From Candidatus Neomicrothrix sp. UBA814 (GTDB taxonomy: Bacteria; Actinomycetota; Acidimicrobiia; Acidimicrobiales; Poriferisodalaceae), in NCBI GenBank assembly GCA_002296525.1, contig DBIA01000035.1:161601-225600 (forward strand): DNA of 64,000 bases, read 5' to 3'. The position numbers and the translations under genes are program-made. The notes beneath the pieces were generated by a model. It was not told where the DNA came from and did not search any database. It saw nothing but the letters and a program-made list of their open reading frames with translations. This document shows positions 25,033 to 34,046 of the stretch, piece after piece; positions within the stretch are counted from its first letter, which is position 1, and each line of letters opens with the position of its first letter.

Positions 25033-27492
25033 TTAAATTTGGTCTCCAAGCGCATTGACTGGAATCAACTTTTTATCCGTTGGGTTGTCAGCACTCATTG
25101 TCGTATTGCTGACTACCATAGGCCGCCCATCGGCCTCTCGATAGGACGTTGTTCGTTGACGTAAGACCCTGTGCAGGGGCTCAACAATATTCCGAAAGTC
25201 ACTTTCAACTAATCCCTGGCCATGTTGAGCGCCAGCCGCGCGACTTATGTTTTCATCCATCAAGGTCCCGCCCAGATCGTTGGCACCGGCCATCAAGATC
25301 TGCTTGGCGCCCTCGGCACCAATTTTTACCCACGAGACCTGAACATTATCGATGAGCCCACGATAAGCGATTCTGCCGACCGCATGCATAAGAAGCGTCT
25401 CTCGGAAGGTGGGGCCACGACGTGCTTGTTTCTGCAGATATATCGGGCTGGCCATATGTACAAATGGCAAAGGAATCCACTCGGTAAACCCGCCGGTTTG
25501 TTTCTGCAAAGATCGAGTCCTCACGATGTGGTTCGCCCAATGGCGAGGCTCTTCAATCGATCCAAACATAATTGTGATGTTTGAGTGGAGCCCAACAGAG
25601 TGGGCGGCCTCATGACATTCAAGCCATTCATCTGTGGATATTTTGTCGGGGCAAAGAACGTCCCTGACTTCATCGTCGAGTACCTCCGCCGCAGTGCCGG
25701 GCAGTGACTTGAGGCCAGCCGCCTTTAAACGTAAGAGATACTCAACCAGGGATTCGCCGAGACGTTTCGCTCCTTCGATGACTTCTAGCGCGGTGAAGCC
25801 ATGCAGATGCATATCGGGAACAACATCTTGAATTGCCTTGCAAACGTCTATGTAGTAGTCACCGTCAAAACTGGGATGAATCCCTCCTTGAAGGGTTACC
25901 TCCGTTGCCCCTAGGCGGGCAGCTTCAATTACGCGTTCCTGAATATCGCCAAGAGTCAACATGTACGGCGTCCCTCTCAGGTTCAAGGAGAGTGGACCCT
26001 TAGAAAAACCGCAAAATCGGCACTTAAAGGTACATACGTTGGTGTAGTTGATATTCCTGTTGTGCACCCAAGTGATCGTCTCACCCACCGAATCGCGACG
26101 TAGCTGATCTGCGACCTCAGCAACTGCTGGTACCTCAGGCCCACGAGCCGAGAAAAGTGTAATTATCTCCTCGGTGCCCACCTCTTGGCCCATCAACACC
26201 CCGTCAAGCACCTCCTTAACGGCGCCCCGGGCGAAAGACCGGCTCGGTATTAATGTCATTGGAGAATGGTTGGCCCCACCCGAATACCATTGAGTGCTGT
26301 TTTCGTCGGCAACTAGGACGTCAGCTCCCGAACCCGCGTCTCGGTTCTCCATAGTCTTTTCGGGCATTTGTGAGCCAGGATCGTCTCGCCCGAGACCTTC
26401 TGCATCACTTCTATCCAGAACCGGAAAGTGATTATCGGTGTCGAGCCACCGGTCCCGATCTAACGCGTACTCTGGGTGAATTGTAAGTCGGGGGGCGAGA
26501 ACGAAGCCTCGATCTTCGGTTACGTCCCGGAGTAGGTCTAAATCTGGCCAGGGTCGTTCGGGATTCACATGGTCAGCGGTGACAGGTGATACACCACCCC
26601 AATCGTCAATCCCAGCCTCCAATAGACCACCGAAATCATCCGACAAATTCGGCGGCGCCTGAAGGTGGATATCAGGGGGAAGGATTATGCGGGCGAGGGC
26701 AATCGCTTGGAGGTACTCATCGGGTGGACACGGGAGCTCTTTGTGCATGGCTGTCCCGAGTTTGGGTAAGAAATTCTGAACAATGACCTCTTGGATATGC
26801 CCAAAATCCAAATGGCTCTGTCGTATAGCTAAAAGCGCGTCGACACGGTCCTGAGGTGATTCGCCGATTCCGATTAGAAGGCCGGTCGTGAAAGGAATAT
26901 TTAGCTCACCCGCAGACTTGAGAGTCGCCAATCTGCGGTGGGGCTCTTTATCAGGGCAACCACGGTGGCAAAGCAAATCTTCATTCAGGGTTTCGAGCAT
27001 CATCCCCTGGCTTGGGCTTACTTGTCGCAGCGCGGCGAGCTCCTCTTTGAAAAGGGCCCCGGCATTGGCGTGGGGGAGCAGACCAGTTTCGTCACGCACC
27101 AAGCGGCACATCTCAACTAGGTAGTGGACCGTGCTGTCATAACCGTGTTCAGACAACCAATCCTGGGCCACTGGGTACCGCAGCTCGGGGCGTTCACCTA
27201 ACGTGAATAGAGCCTCATGGCAGCCTTGGGTAGCACCATGCAACGCTATTTGTAAGACTTCCTCGGGTTCCAGATATGGATGATCCAATCGGGCTGGCGG
27301 CTGAGCAAATGTGCAATAACCACATTTGTCGCGACAAAGCATGGTCAGGGGGATAAAGACCTTCGGGCTGTAGGTCACTCGTGTCCCATGAGCAGCATCA
27401 CGAATGGATGAAGCAAGAGCAAGCACCTCTGTCAGCGGTTGATGCAAGAGATCGTAGGGCTTGTCGAGCCAACCTTCGCTTGTGGTGCTCAT
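25033..27492 (-). CDS. fbiC: FO synthase, CofG-CofH fusion
   Basis: An 819-residue fusion of two radical SAM enzymes that together make 7,8-didemethyl-8-hydroxy-5-deazariboflavin (FO) from tyrosine and a flavin precursor, the chromophore of coenzyme F420. The CofG half has CRDKCGYC with cysteines at 53, 57 and 60. The CofH half has CTFKCRFC near residue 490. The linker is charged and low in structure. I start at the ATG at 27492, whose ATGA overlaps the stop of the HxlR regulator; the longer reading frame to 27657 lies inside that gene. Fusion is the usual actinobacterial form, unlike the separate archaeal genes. Confidence 0.95.
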   Translation of the reverse strand: MSTTSEGWLDKPYDLLHQPLTEVLALASSIRDAAHGTRVTYSPKVFIPLTMLCRDKCGYCTFAQPPARLDHPYLEPEEVLQIALHGATQGCHEALFTLGERPELRYPVAQDWLSEHGYDSTVHYLVEMCRLVRDETGLLPHANAGALFKEELAALRQVSPSQGMMLETLNEDLLCHRGCPDKEPHRRLATLKSAGELNIPFTTGLLIGIGESPQDRVDALLAIRQSHLDFGHIQEVIVQNFLPKLGTAMHKELPCPPDEYLQAIALARIILPPDIHLQAPPNLSDDFGGLLEAGIDDWGGVSPVTADHVNPERPWPDLDLLRDVTEDRGFVLAPRLTIHPEYALDRDRWLDTDNHFPVLDRSDAEGLGRDDPGSQMPEKTMENRDAGSGADVLVADENSTQWYSGGANHSPMTLIPSRSFARGAVKEVLDGVLMGQEVGTEEIITLFSARGPEVPAVAEVADQLRRDSVGETITWVHNRNINYTNVCTFKCRFCGFSKGPLSLNLRGTPYMLTLGDIQERVIEAARLGATEVTLQGGIHPSFDGDYYIDVCKAIQDVVPDMHLHGFTALEVIEGAKRLGESLVEYLLRLKAAGLKSLPGTAAEVLDDEVRDVLCPDKISTDEWLECHEAAHSVGLHSNITIMFGSIEEPRHWANHIVRTRSLQKQTGGFTEWIPLPFVHMASPIYLQKQARRGPTFRETLLMHAVGRIAYRGLIDNVQVSWVKIGAEGAKQILMAGANDLGGTLMDENISRAAGAQHGQGLVESDFRNIVEPLHRVLRQRTTSYREADGRPMVVSNTTMSADNPTDKKLIPVNALGDQI

Positions 27493-27950
27493 CGCAGCGC
27501 CTCCCGAGCGCCGGGTCCCGGCCGGCTCCGTATTTGTCCAGGGTCGAGAGCGTCGTCGCAGGTCGGACAGTGGGTGACCTGCATCAATGGGGTGCCGCAG
27601 TCGGAATGCACTAGGACCGTAGGCGCAGACCCGTCGTTGCACCAGCGATCCCCCCACTTCATCAACGCAACTAAACTGGGTGACAAGTCCCGACCTTTTT
27701 GTGTCAAAAGGTATTCGTGTCGAACTGGTCGATCTTGATAAGGAACGCGCTCTACTATTTCGGCGCTCACTAATTTGTTCAGCCTTGCGGTAAGCAGATT
27801 CTTAGCTATGCCGAGGTCCTCTTCGAGTTCACTGAATCGGCGGGCACCTCGAAACAAGTTGCGGATAATTAGCAACATCCATCGATCGCCAATCACGTCA
27901 AGCGTTTGCTGAATTGAACACCCGCTGGTGGAGGAGGATACGCGACCCAT
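27489..27950 (-). CDS. HxlR-family transcriptional regulator
   Basis: A 153-residue winged-helix regulator. The HxlR core is clear: CSIQQTLDVIGDRWMLLIIRNL, RRFSELEEDLGIAKNLLTARLNKL and YLLTQKGRDLSPSLVALMKWGDRW. Cys11 is the N-terminal cysteine that is redox- or ligand-sensing in several relatives. About 45 extra C-terminal residues contain two CxxC-like cysteines (HCPTCDD plus an upstream DCG), a possible small metal site. It is co-transcribed with fbiC and begins at a leaderless-type promoter. It may control F420 synthesis or its own operon; this is inference. Confidence 0.85.
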   Translation of the reverse strand: MGRVSSSTSGCSIQQTLDVIGDRWMLLIIRNLFRGARRFSELEEDLGIAKNLLTARLNKLVSAEIVERVPYQDRPVRHEYLLTQKGRDLSPSLVALMKWGDRWCNDGSAPTVLVHSDCGTPLMQVTHCPTCDDALDPGQIRSRPGPGAREALR

Positions 27951-27957
27951 GAACGCA

Positions 27958-27986
27958 AAGCTAGGTGAGTCAGTTTAATTTTGCAA
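27958..27986 (-). promoter_or_regulatory. promoter TTGCAA-N17-TAGCTT of the HxlR-fbiC operon
   Basis: On the minus strand, TTGCAA (27981-27986), seventeen bases, TAGCTT (27958-27963), seven bases, then the ATG at 27950. Both boxes and the spacing are good for a housekeeping sigma factor, and no Shine-Dalgarno sequence is present. Confidence 0.6.
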
Positions 27987-27997
27987 CCAACTCTGTT

Positions 27998-29122
27998 TTA
28001 ACGCAGCGAATCTGCTTTCGCTGTCAAGCTTCCGATTAGTTCATCGAAGCTCTTCACAAAGGCCGCTACACCTTCTTCCTCGAGCGTGTGAGCCACGACT
28101 TCCAAATCAATTCCAACTGCTGCCACCGCGTCTAAGATTGATTGCGCTCGGGCAGGATCTGAGTCGATTGTGCGAGCGATAGATCCGTGCTCGATAAACG
28201 CTTCGATGGTGTTGTCGGGCATTGTGTTAACGGTGTCGGGGCCAATTAATTCGTCGACATACAGAGTTTGCGAGTAACTAGGATTTTTGGTGCTGGTAGA
28301 TGCCCATAAGGGTCTTTGCACTTGAGCGCCACGAGCGCTCAAAGCATCCCACCGAGGCCCAGAGAAAGTATCCACAAACTTTTGGTACGCAACCTGGGCC
28401 TGCGCTACTGCCGTCTTACCTCTTAAAGAAAGAGCATCTTCCGTGCCGACCTCTTCCAGGCGGCGGTCGACTTCGGTATCAGTCCGCGAAATAAAGAATG
28501 AAGCCACGCTGGCGATCGTCGATAAGTCTTCCTGGCCAGACGCCACTGCGTCTTCCAGCCCAGATATATAGGCCTCCATGACCTCCACATAACGACTCAC
28601 AGAAAATATCAAAGTTACGTTAATTGAACGCCCCTCTCCGATCATGGCTCGGATGGAAGGCAAGCCCTCTTCAGTGCCTGGAATCTTGACCATCAAGTTC
28701 GGTGCGTTGATTAGCTCGTGAAGAGCCCTTGCGTCGGCAGTAGTTCTTTCGGTGTCCCGAGCCAAAGCTGGGTCCACCTCGACTGATACGAATCCATCGA
28801 CTCCGCCGGATTGTTCGTATACGGGTGCCAAAGCTTTGAGCGCGCCCTCGATGTCGCTAGTAACGAGGTTCCAGTATGCCTGGCGTACGGCGACACCGTC
28901 CCTAATCAAATCACTGAATTGAGGGTCATAATCGCTACTGCCCTCGATTGCCTTTTGGAAAATCGCCGGATTAGAGGTCAATCCTCTTATCCCAGAGGCG
29001 ACCCATCGGTCTAGCTCTCCAGAGGTAATCCAACCTCGTCGTAAATTGTCAAGCCAGGGACTTTGTCGCTCTTGTTCGTAAAGCCCTGCTAGGCGTTCAA
29101 CGGACCCAGATGGGTTGGTCAT
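27998..29122 (-). CDS. tal: transaldolase
   Basis: A 374-residue transaldolase of the long actinobacterial type. GITSNPAIF-like RGLTSNPAIFQKAIEGS is the first barrel strand, VSVEVDPALARDT follows, and the Schiff-base lysine is in MVKIPGTEEGLPSIR. SINVTLIFSVSRY and SFFISRTDTEVDR are conserved. It transfers a dihydroxyacetone unit in the non-oxidative pentose phosphate pathway. GGAG lies six bases before the ATG. It is 18 bases downstream of transketolase, so the pair is an operon. Confidence 0.93.
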   Translation of the reverse strand: MTNPSGSVERLAGLYEQERQSPWLDNLRRGWITSGELDRWVASGIRGLTSNPAIFQKAIEGSSDYDPQFSDLIRDGVAVRQAYWNLVTSDIEGALKALAPVYEQSGGVDGFVSVEVDPALARDTERTTADARALHELINAPNLMVKIPGTEEGLPSIRAMIGEGRSINVTLIFSVSRYVEVMEAYISGLEDAVASGQEDLSTIASVASFFISRTDTEVDRRLEEVGTEDALSLRGKTAVAQAQVAYQKFVDTFSGPRWDALSARGAQVQRPLWASTSTKNPSYSQTLYVDELIGPDTVNTMPDNTIEAFIEHGSIARTIDSDPARAQSILDAVAAVGIDLEVVAHTLEEEGVAAFVKSFDELIGSLTAKADSLR

Positions 29123-29140
29123 GGCATCTCCGAAAGTTAG

Positions 29141-31093
29141 TTAGGGAAGGAGGTCACGCGCCGCCGTTTCAATAGCGGATGCTGAGATCCCCATTACTTG
29201 CATCACTTGATCGCCGGGGGCGCTTTTCCCGAACTTGTCGATTGTGACTGTTCGATCAGCCCACCGATCCCAGCCGAACGAGACGCCCGCCTCTACACCC
29301 ACAACCGGGATGTCGGCCGGCAACACCTCTTTTCGGTACTCAGGGTCTTGGCGGCTAAAAATCTCCCACGAAGGCATGGATACAACTCGAGAAGAGATCC
29401 CATCCTCAGCCAACGCCGCCGCAGCCTGCACGCACAGCTGGACCTCGGAACCTGTTCCGGCAAGAACCACCGCTGGATCTGGCGCATCTATAAGGACGTA
29501 AGCGCCTTTCGCAACTTGCCCAGTGCGATCCGTGCCCTCCAAGACCGGAACGTTTTGCCTGGTCAGGATTATTGCCGTAGGGCCCGAGTTGTTGATAGCT
29601 ATCTCCCAGGCTTGGCTTACCTCGTTAGCGTCCGCAGGCCGAACGACATCGAGGTCAGGGATTGCTCGTAGGGAAGCAATTTGTTCAATCGGTTGATGCG
29701 TTGGACCATCCTCACCAACCCCTACTGAATCGTGACTCCAAACGAAGATCACCTTGGCGCTGCTCAGCGCGGCCATGCGGACCGACGGACGCATGTAGTC
29801 GGCGAACACCAAGAACGTTCCAACCACCGGAATGATGCCCCCGTGAAGTGCCATTCCGTTAGCGATGCTGCCCATGGCGTGCTCCCTAACGCCGTAATAG
29901 AGCTTTCGTCCTTCTGGTGTAGCTGCCGTCATCGCCTCGCCCACGATGTTGGTACCTGTATTGCCGGTCAGATCGGCTGATCCCGCGACCAACGACGGAA
30001 CCACGTCCGCTAAGGCGTCCAACACCTGATTATTAGCGTTACGGGTCGCCAGAGAGGTCCCTGGGGCGTAGAGAGGTAACTCCTCGTCCCACGCCGCAAG
30101 CGGAGCTCCCTCTAATATTGTTTTAATCCAGCTGCTGTCCAGCGAGCTGCCCTCCACCCGTTCTCGCCATGCTGCACGCAGGCCTGACCCTCGCCTGCCT
30201 GCTTCGCGGTAAGCAGATAAGACATCATCAGCTACCTCAAAGGTGAGCTCTGGGTCGAATCCCATGATTTCCTTCGCTGCTGCTATTTCAGCATCGTCGG
30301 TAATTGCTCCGTGTGCAGCAGGGGTATCGACAGCATTTGGCGCAGGAAACGCTATGTGGCTTCGAACGATTATTAACGAGGGTCGATCGATCTGGTCCGC
30401 CGCCTCGGTCAATGCATTCTCTAGCGCAACCACGTCCTCTGCGGCTTCGCCGAGATTATTTACATGCCAGCCATACGCCTCAAATCGCCGCTGAGCATCG
30501 TCAGAGAGGGTTAAGTCCGTCCCGCCATCGATGGTGATCCGATTGTCGTCATAGACGACCACAAGGTTCCCCAGTTGTTGGTGCCCGGCCAAACTAGCTG
30601 CTTCGTGGCTGATGCCTTCCATGAGGTCGCCGTCACCACAGATCGCCCAGATTCGATGGTTGGTGAGCTCTTCGCCCAACCGGGACCGAAGATGACGCTC
30701 GGCCAAGGCCATTCCGACTGCGTTGGCGATACCTTGACCCAATGGACCCGTGGTGACTTCCACACCAGGAGTCAGGTGAACCTCCGGATGTCCGGGCGTT
30801 TGTGACCCAAGCTGCCGGAATTTCTTGATGTCCTCGAGCTCCAGTCCACAGCCAGTCAGATACAACATCGCGTAGAGAAGCATTGAGGCATGCCCGGCTG
30901 AAAGGATGAATCGATCGCGATCCGGCCAGTTGGGATCAGCGGCATCGTAATTCATTACCTTGCTGAACAACACGTGAGCCAGCGGGGCTAATGCCATGGC
31001 AGTGCCTGTGTGGCCGCTGTTAGCGTTTTTAACCGCGTCAAGAGCGAGTGCTCGAATGGTGTTGATTTGGCGACTTTGGAGATCGTTACTCAC
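29141..31093 (-). CDS. tkt: transketolase
   Basis: A 650-residue thiamine-diphosphate enzyme. The cofactor motif is GDGDLMEGISHEAASLAG to VVYDDNRITIDGG. HPEVHLTPGVEVTTGPLGQG and the second-domain GVREHAMGSIANGMALHGG and HDSVGVGEDGPTHQP are all present. It moves two-carbon units in the pentose phosphate pathway and supplies transaldolase substrates. The GTG start has a strong AAGGAGG ribosome-binding site. The 53-base gap to the FIST gene shows nothing else. Confidence 0.95.
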   Translation of the reverse strand: MSNDLQSRQINTIRALALDAVKNANSGHTGTAMALAPLAHVLFSKVMNYDAADPNWPDRDRFILSAGHASMLLYAMLYLTGCGLELEDIKKFRQLGSQTPGHPEVHLTPGVEVTTGPLGQGIANAVGMALAERHLRSRLGEELTNHRIWAICGDGDLMEGISHEAASLAGHQQLGNLVVVYDDNRITIDGGTDLTLSDDAQRRFEAYGWHVNNLGEAAEDVVALENALTEAADQIDRPSLIIVRSHIAFPAPNAVDTPAAHGAITDDAEIAAAKEIMGFDPELTFEVADDVLSAYREAGRRGSGLRAAWRERVEGSSLDSSWIKTILEGAPLAAWDEELPLYAPGTSLATRNANNQVLDALADVVPSLVAGSADLTGNTGTNIVGEAMTAATPEGRKLYYGVREHAMGSIANGMALHGGIIPVVGTFLVFADYMRPSVRMAALSSAKVIFVWSHDSVGVGEDGPTHQPIEQIASLRAIPDLDVVRPADANEVSQAWEIAINNSGPTAIILTRQNVPVLEGTDRTGQVAKGAYVLIDAPDPAVVLAGTGSEVQLCVQAAAALAEDGISSRVVSMPSWEIFSRQDPEYRKEVLPADIPVVGVEAGVSFGWDRWADRTVTIDKFGKSAPGDQVMQVMGISASAIETAARDLLP

Positions 31094-31146
31094 GCTGCCT
31101 CCTTCACGGCGAGCCTAGTCCGCAAGAGTGCTGCTTCTGGGGAGCA

Positions 31147-32286
31147 TTAGTCGCGGAAAATAGCTGCGGATGCAGTAAATCCGTGAAGAAATGATTGCGG
31201 TCCCACTGGCCCGATTTCACCAGCACAAAACATTCCCGACAGGGCGCCGCCAGAAACCAGCGGTGCAAGGGTTCTGGCATCATGGTGCGGCGTCTCGAAA
31301 AGGTTCTGACCTCGGCCGTTGCAGGTGAATAAGAGTGCCCCATCACCGGCAACGATGCTGGACGTGAGGAGATGCAAGTCCTCGTGAGCGGAGTCGGCAT
31401 CACGCACCTGGAATTGAATAGTGCTGCCGACTGGAATCTGCTCACCCACAGCGACGACTCCACTGTTCTGATCAGCACCCAGTACTGCGCGAATGAGGAA
31501 GTCACCGCGACCGAATTCGCTGCGGTGTTCATCAATCACGCGACCAACGTGAAGCCCAGAAGAAACCAACGAACGCTCATCGTCCGATAGTTCTGATACG
31601 ACTGCTTGCAAGCGTGATAGTGCCTTTTGTCCCGCGAGCTCGTATATAAGATTTCCGTCAGCCTTGGTGACAATTAGTGGGGATCCAATTGGTCTGCAGC
31701 CTTGAGACACTAAGGGCTCTACCCTGACGGATCCGCTAAGCAGAACGCCAACCGCACCGGAGTCAAATATCTGGTCGTCGAGAACAAGGCGGTTTACCTG
31801 GGGGGCATTCCCGGCTGAAGCCAGTCCGCCAATAATTTGGAGATCAGGCAAAAGTGACCTCCACGCACCAATAGCCGATTCGGTTTGAAACGAAAACGGG
31901 TCCGCCAAAACAAGAAGGGTGTGGGGTGGGTCGAATCCTTGGTCCTCGCCCGTCTCCCACCCGTCCGAGCTAGGAACACCCTCTCCTAAACGAATTGGTG
32001 TCGCGTAGCCGTTGAAATTTCCCGCAAACATCGAAATTGCGGTTTGATCTTCTACCTCTTTTTCTCCAGACACAACTGAAATAGCAGTACTGCCGAGAAG
32101 CGTGCCCGGCTTCAGTATTTCGTTGACAGCATGAGCTAGATCCTTGGCCTGCGTTACAAAGGCCCCGGAAATAAAGAGGAGTGCTAAGTCCGGGGAAGGA
32201 CCGAGCTTGTCAATAATTTCTCCCAACGCTTCCGCAACTGCAACGCCTGGATCGTTATGCGTCGAGAGGCTAGCGGCGTAGGGCAT
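31147..32286 (-). CDS. FIST domain protein
   Basis: A 379-residue protein with FIST N and FIST C domains. The N-terminal half shows LALLFISGAFVTQAKDLAHAV, GTLLGSTAISVVSGEKEVE and a LPDLQIIGGLAS segment; the C-terminal half ends in GALLFTCNGRGQNLF, SGMFCAGEIGPVG and HGFTASAAIF, the usual FIST_C closing block. FIST domains are thought to bind small ligands such as amino acids in sensory proteins. This one has no kinase or receptor partner in the window. GAGGAG lies six bases before its ATG. It probably forms an operon with the following upstream small gene. Confidence 0.85.
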   Translation of the reverse strand: MPYAASLSTHNDPGVAVAEALGEIIDKLGPSPDLALLFISGAFVTQAKDLAHAVNEILKPGTLLGSTAISVVSGEKEVEDQTAISMFAGNFNGYATPIRLGEGVPSSDGWETGEDQGFDPPHTLLVLADPFSFQTESAIGAWRSLLPDLQIIGGLASAGNAPQVNRLVLDDQIFDSGAVGVLLSGSVRVEPLVSQGCRPIGSPLIVTKADGNLIYELAGQKALSRLQAVVSELSDDERSLVSSGLHVGRVIDEHRSEFGRGDFLIRAVLGADQNSGVVAVGEQIPVGSTIQFQVRDADSAHEDLHLLTSSIVAGDGALLFTCNGRGQNLFETPHHDARTLAPLVSGGALSGMFCAGEIGPVGPQSFLHGFTASAAIFRD

Positions 32287-32295
32287 TGGCGCTCC

Positions 32296-32679
32296 TCACG
32301 CTTCAAGAATGGTTAATGGAACTTTGGTGACTGCTCCTCCGTCTATACGGCAGTGAGCTTCTACTGTCATTGGTTCGGAAAGCTCAAGTGTCGCTTGGAC
32401 TAAGTTGTAGCCGAATTTGCCGGGTTCCACGTTGATTGGCTGAACGTTTCGAATGTCCAGTGGTTTGCCATCAGAATGAAAAGTAACTTCCAAAGCGGCC
32501 AACCCTTTATGTTCGGCTGGGCACTGGACCAACACCATCAGATGGGGTTGAAGGGTGACCGGAAACGCAGTTGGAGCCGTGGTAGAGAAGTACACCCCGG
32601 ATAGATCGAGCCGGGCTGACCCCCCTTCAGCTTGTCGCATTTCAAAATGTTCTAGAAAGAGAGCAGCAATGATTTCCAC
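32296..32679 (-). CDS. small conserved protein, DUF6941-like
   Basis: A 127-residue protein with alternating hydrophobic strands, looking like a single beta-sandwich. The opening IIAALFLEHFEMRQAEGGSA and the SGVYFSTTAPTAFPV stretch resemble DUF6941-type proteins, but I am not certain. It has no cysteine-rich or catalytic signature. The GTG start has a TAATCT box six bases upstream. It lies nine bases before the FIST gene and should be co-transcribed with it. Confidence 0.55.
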   Translation of the reverse strand: MEIIAALFLEHFEMRQAEGGSARLDLSGVYFSTTAPTAFPVTLQPHLMVLVQCPAEHKGLAALEVTFHSDGKPLDIRNVQPINVEPGKFGYNLVQATLELSEPMTVEAHCRIDGGAVTKVPLTILEA

Positions 32680-32685
32680 AGCACG

Positions 32686-32691
32686 AGATTA
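32686..32691 (-). promoter_or_regulatory. -10 box TAATCT upstream of the small FIST-operon gene
   Basis: Minus-strand TAATCT followed by six bases and GTG at 32679; no Shine-Dalgarno sequence. Confidence 0.55.
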
Positions 32692-32777
32692 TGCGTCGTG
32701 GCGCAAAGCGTCTCAAGTCATCTTGCCGAAGTGCCGAGATGAATTAGGTTTCCTGTTGTAACCCAGGGATGCCAACA

Positions 32778-33443
32778 ATGGATGACGCTCAAAAGTCCGC
32801 CGATTCAGGGTGGATCAAACCACAAGAAATTCCGATGTTTCCTTTGGGCACGGTGCTCATTCCAGGAGCCGTGCTTCCGTTACACATCTTTGAACCTCGG
32901 TACCGAGAAATGGCTCAGTTTTGCATCGACAACGCCAGCAACTTTGGTGTTGTCCTGATCGAGAGAGGCCAGGAAGTAGGTGGAGGAGATATCCGATCGA
33001 TGGTAGGCACACTGGCAGGCATCGTTGATCATCAGCATCTGCCTGACGGCCGCTGGTTACTGCATGTGGTGGGCCGAAACAAAATTGAGGTCACTGAATG
33101 GCTTAAGGACTCTCCTTATCCTCGGGCTTTGGTCACTGAGTTACCCGAACAGGCTGGGAATACAACTATCCAACGCGCACAAGGTGTCTTGAAGCGAATG
33201 GCGGACTTCACTCGACAAGCGCATGAGATGGGCTATCGAATCAACCCAGTGGATAGCACCGCGGTAGCAGCGGGTCTTGACGTCTCGGAGTTGAGCTACA
33301 GAATTGCCGAGCTGCTGCCCTTGGGCCCTTTCGATAAGCAGCGACTCTTAGCGGCTCCAACTGTCGCTGCCCGTCTAGACCTCCTAGAAGAGGAAATCGG
33401 CTCGTTGATTGACATTCTGAGCGCCGATGGGAATAAGCCGTAA
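32778..33443 (+). CDS. Lon N-terminal (substrate-binding) domain protein
   Basis: A 221-residue protein consisting of the Lon substrate-binding (LAN/PUA-like) domain alone. IPMFPLGTVLIPGAVLPLHIFEPRYREM is diagnostic, followed by GVVLIERG and a C-terminal helical part. It lacks the AAA and protease domains. I chose the ATG at 32778 because AGGG lies nine bases before it; the ATG at 32769 would sit directly on that site. Such stand-alone domains are common in actinobacteria, function unknown. Its position upstream of the proteasome region is suggestive but not proof of a role in protein turnover. Confidence 0.85.
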   Translation: MDDAQKSADSGWIKPQEIPMFPLGTVLIPGAVLPLHIFEPRYREMAQFCIDNASNFGVVLIERGQEVGGGDIRSMVGTLAGIVDHQHLPDGRWLLHVVGRNKIEVTEWLKDSPYPRALVTELPEQAGNTTIQRAQGVLKRMADFTRQAHEMGYRINPVDSTAVAAGLDVSELSYRIAELLPLGPFDKQRLLAAPTVAARLDLLEEEIGSLIDILSADGNKP

Positions 33444-33508
33444 CGCGTATTGGGCTCACGGCGCGCATCTGGCATGCTGAGTGATATAGGAAGTCTTAGG
33501 TAGGGACC

Positions 33509-33835
33509 ATGTCGAACAAAAATGGTGGAATCAAGGGAGACTTTGATGAGCTTATTTCGACCCTGCGCGCATATGTAAAGCAGGAGACCCTCGCACCACT
33601 AAAGGGCTTAGGGCGATATCTCGCTTTCGGATTAGCTGGCTCAACAATTTTTGGGATCGGTGGGATATTCCTAGTTCTAGCTACCGTTCGCATCCTGCAA
33701 ACGACGACTGACGCATTTCAAGGTAACCTCAGTTTTTTTCCGTACCTGTGTGGCATGACAGCATGCGGTGTCCTTATTTATTTGGTACTTCTTGCGCTAA
33801 AGCGTGACGGAAGGCGGCACTCCAGTGACCGATAA
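33509..33835 (+). CDS. small membrane protein, phage-holin-like (actinobacterial holin-X type)
   Basis: A 108-residue protein with a soluble N-terminus (DFDELISTLRAYVKQETL) and two hydrophobic segments (about residues 43-66 and 75-98). This layout matches the actinobacterial DUF1469/holin-X superfamily proteins, which are not phage lysis proteins in most cases. Its end overlaps the next gene by eleven bases. It begins a run of small genes that continues into trmI and marP. Confidence 0.65.
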   Translation: MSNKNGGIKGDFDELISTLRAYVKQETLAPLKGLGRYLAFGLAGSTIFGIGGIFLVLATVRILQTTTDAFQGNLSFFPYLCGMTACGVLIYLVLLALKRDGRRHSSDR

Positions 33836-34046
33836 TGGTGGTGAGGAAGCCAAGATCTCAGCAGAGGATTTAACGGAGCGTTTCGGCCGTCTGACAGGGG
33901 AATCAGACTCGGGCCCTGCTCCGATGGAGAGTCAAGGAGCGGTCTTACTTGGAGTAGTGGTGGCAGCAGCGATGGTGGTCGCATTTTTCTTGGGCCGTCG
34001 CTCGGGGCTCAAGAAATCCACTTTCGTTGAGGTTGTCAGGCTCTAA
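33825..34046 (+). CDS. small single-pass membrane protein, unknown
   Basis: A 73-residue protein with an acidic N-terminus (TDNGGEEAKISAEDLTERFGRL) and one transmembrane helix (GAVLLGVVVAAAMVVAFFLG) followed by a basic tail (RRSGLKK), so the N-terminus faces outward or the tail anchors inside by the positive-inside rule. GTG at 33825 was chosen because GGAAGG lies ten bases upstream. Its stop shares one base with the next ATG. No family recognised. Confidence 0.5.
   Translation: MTDNGGEEAKISAEDLTERFGRLTGESDSGPAPMESQGAVLLGVVVAAAMVVAFFLGRRSGLKKSTFVEVVRL

Noticed and set aside
27493..27657. Extension of fbiC upstream to 27657
   Set aside because: It lies inside the HxlR gene, which has clear family motifs in its own frame; the ATGA overlap gives a better start.
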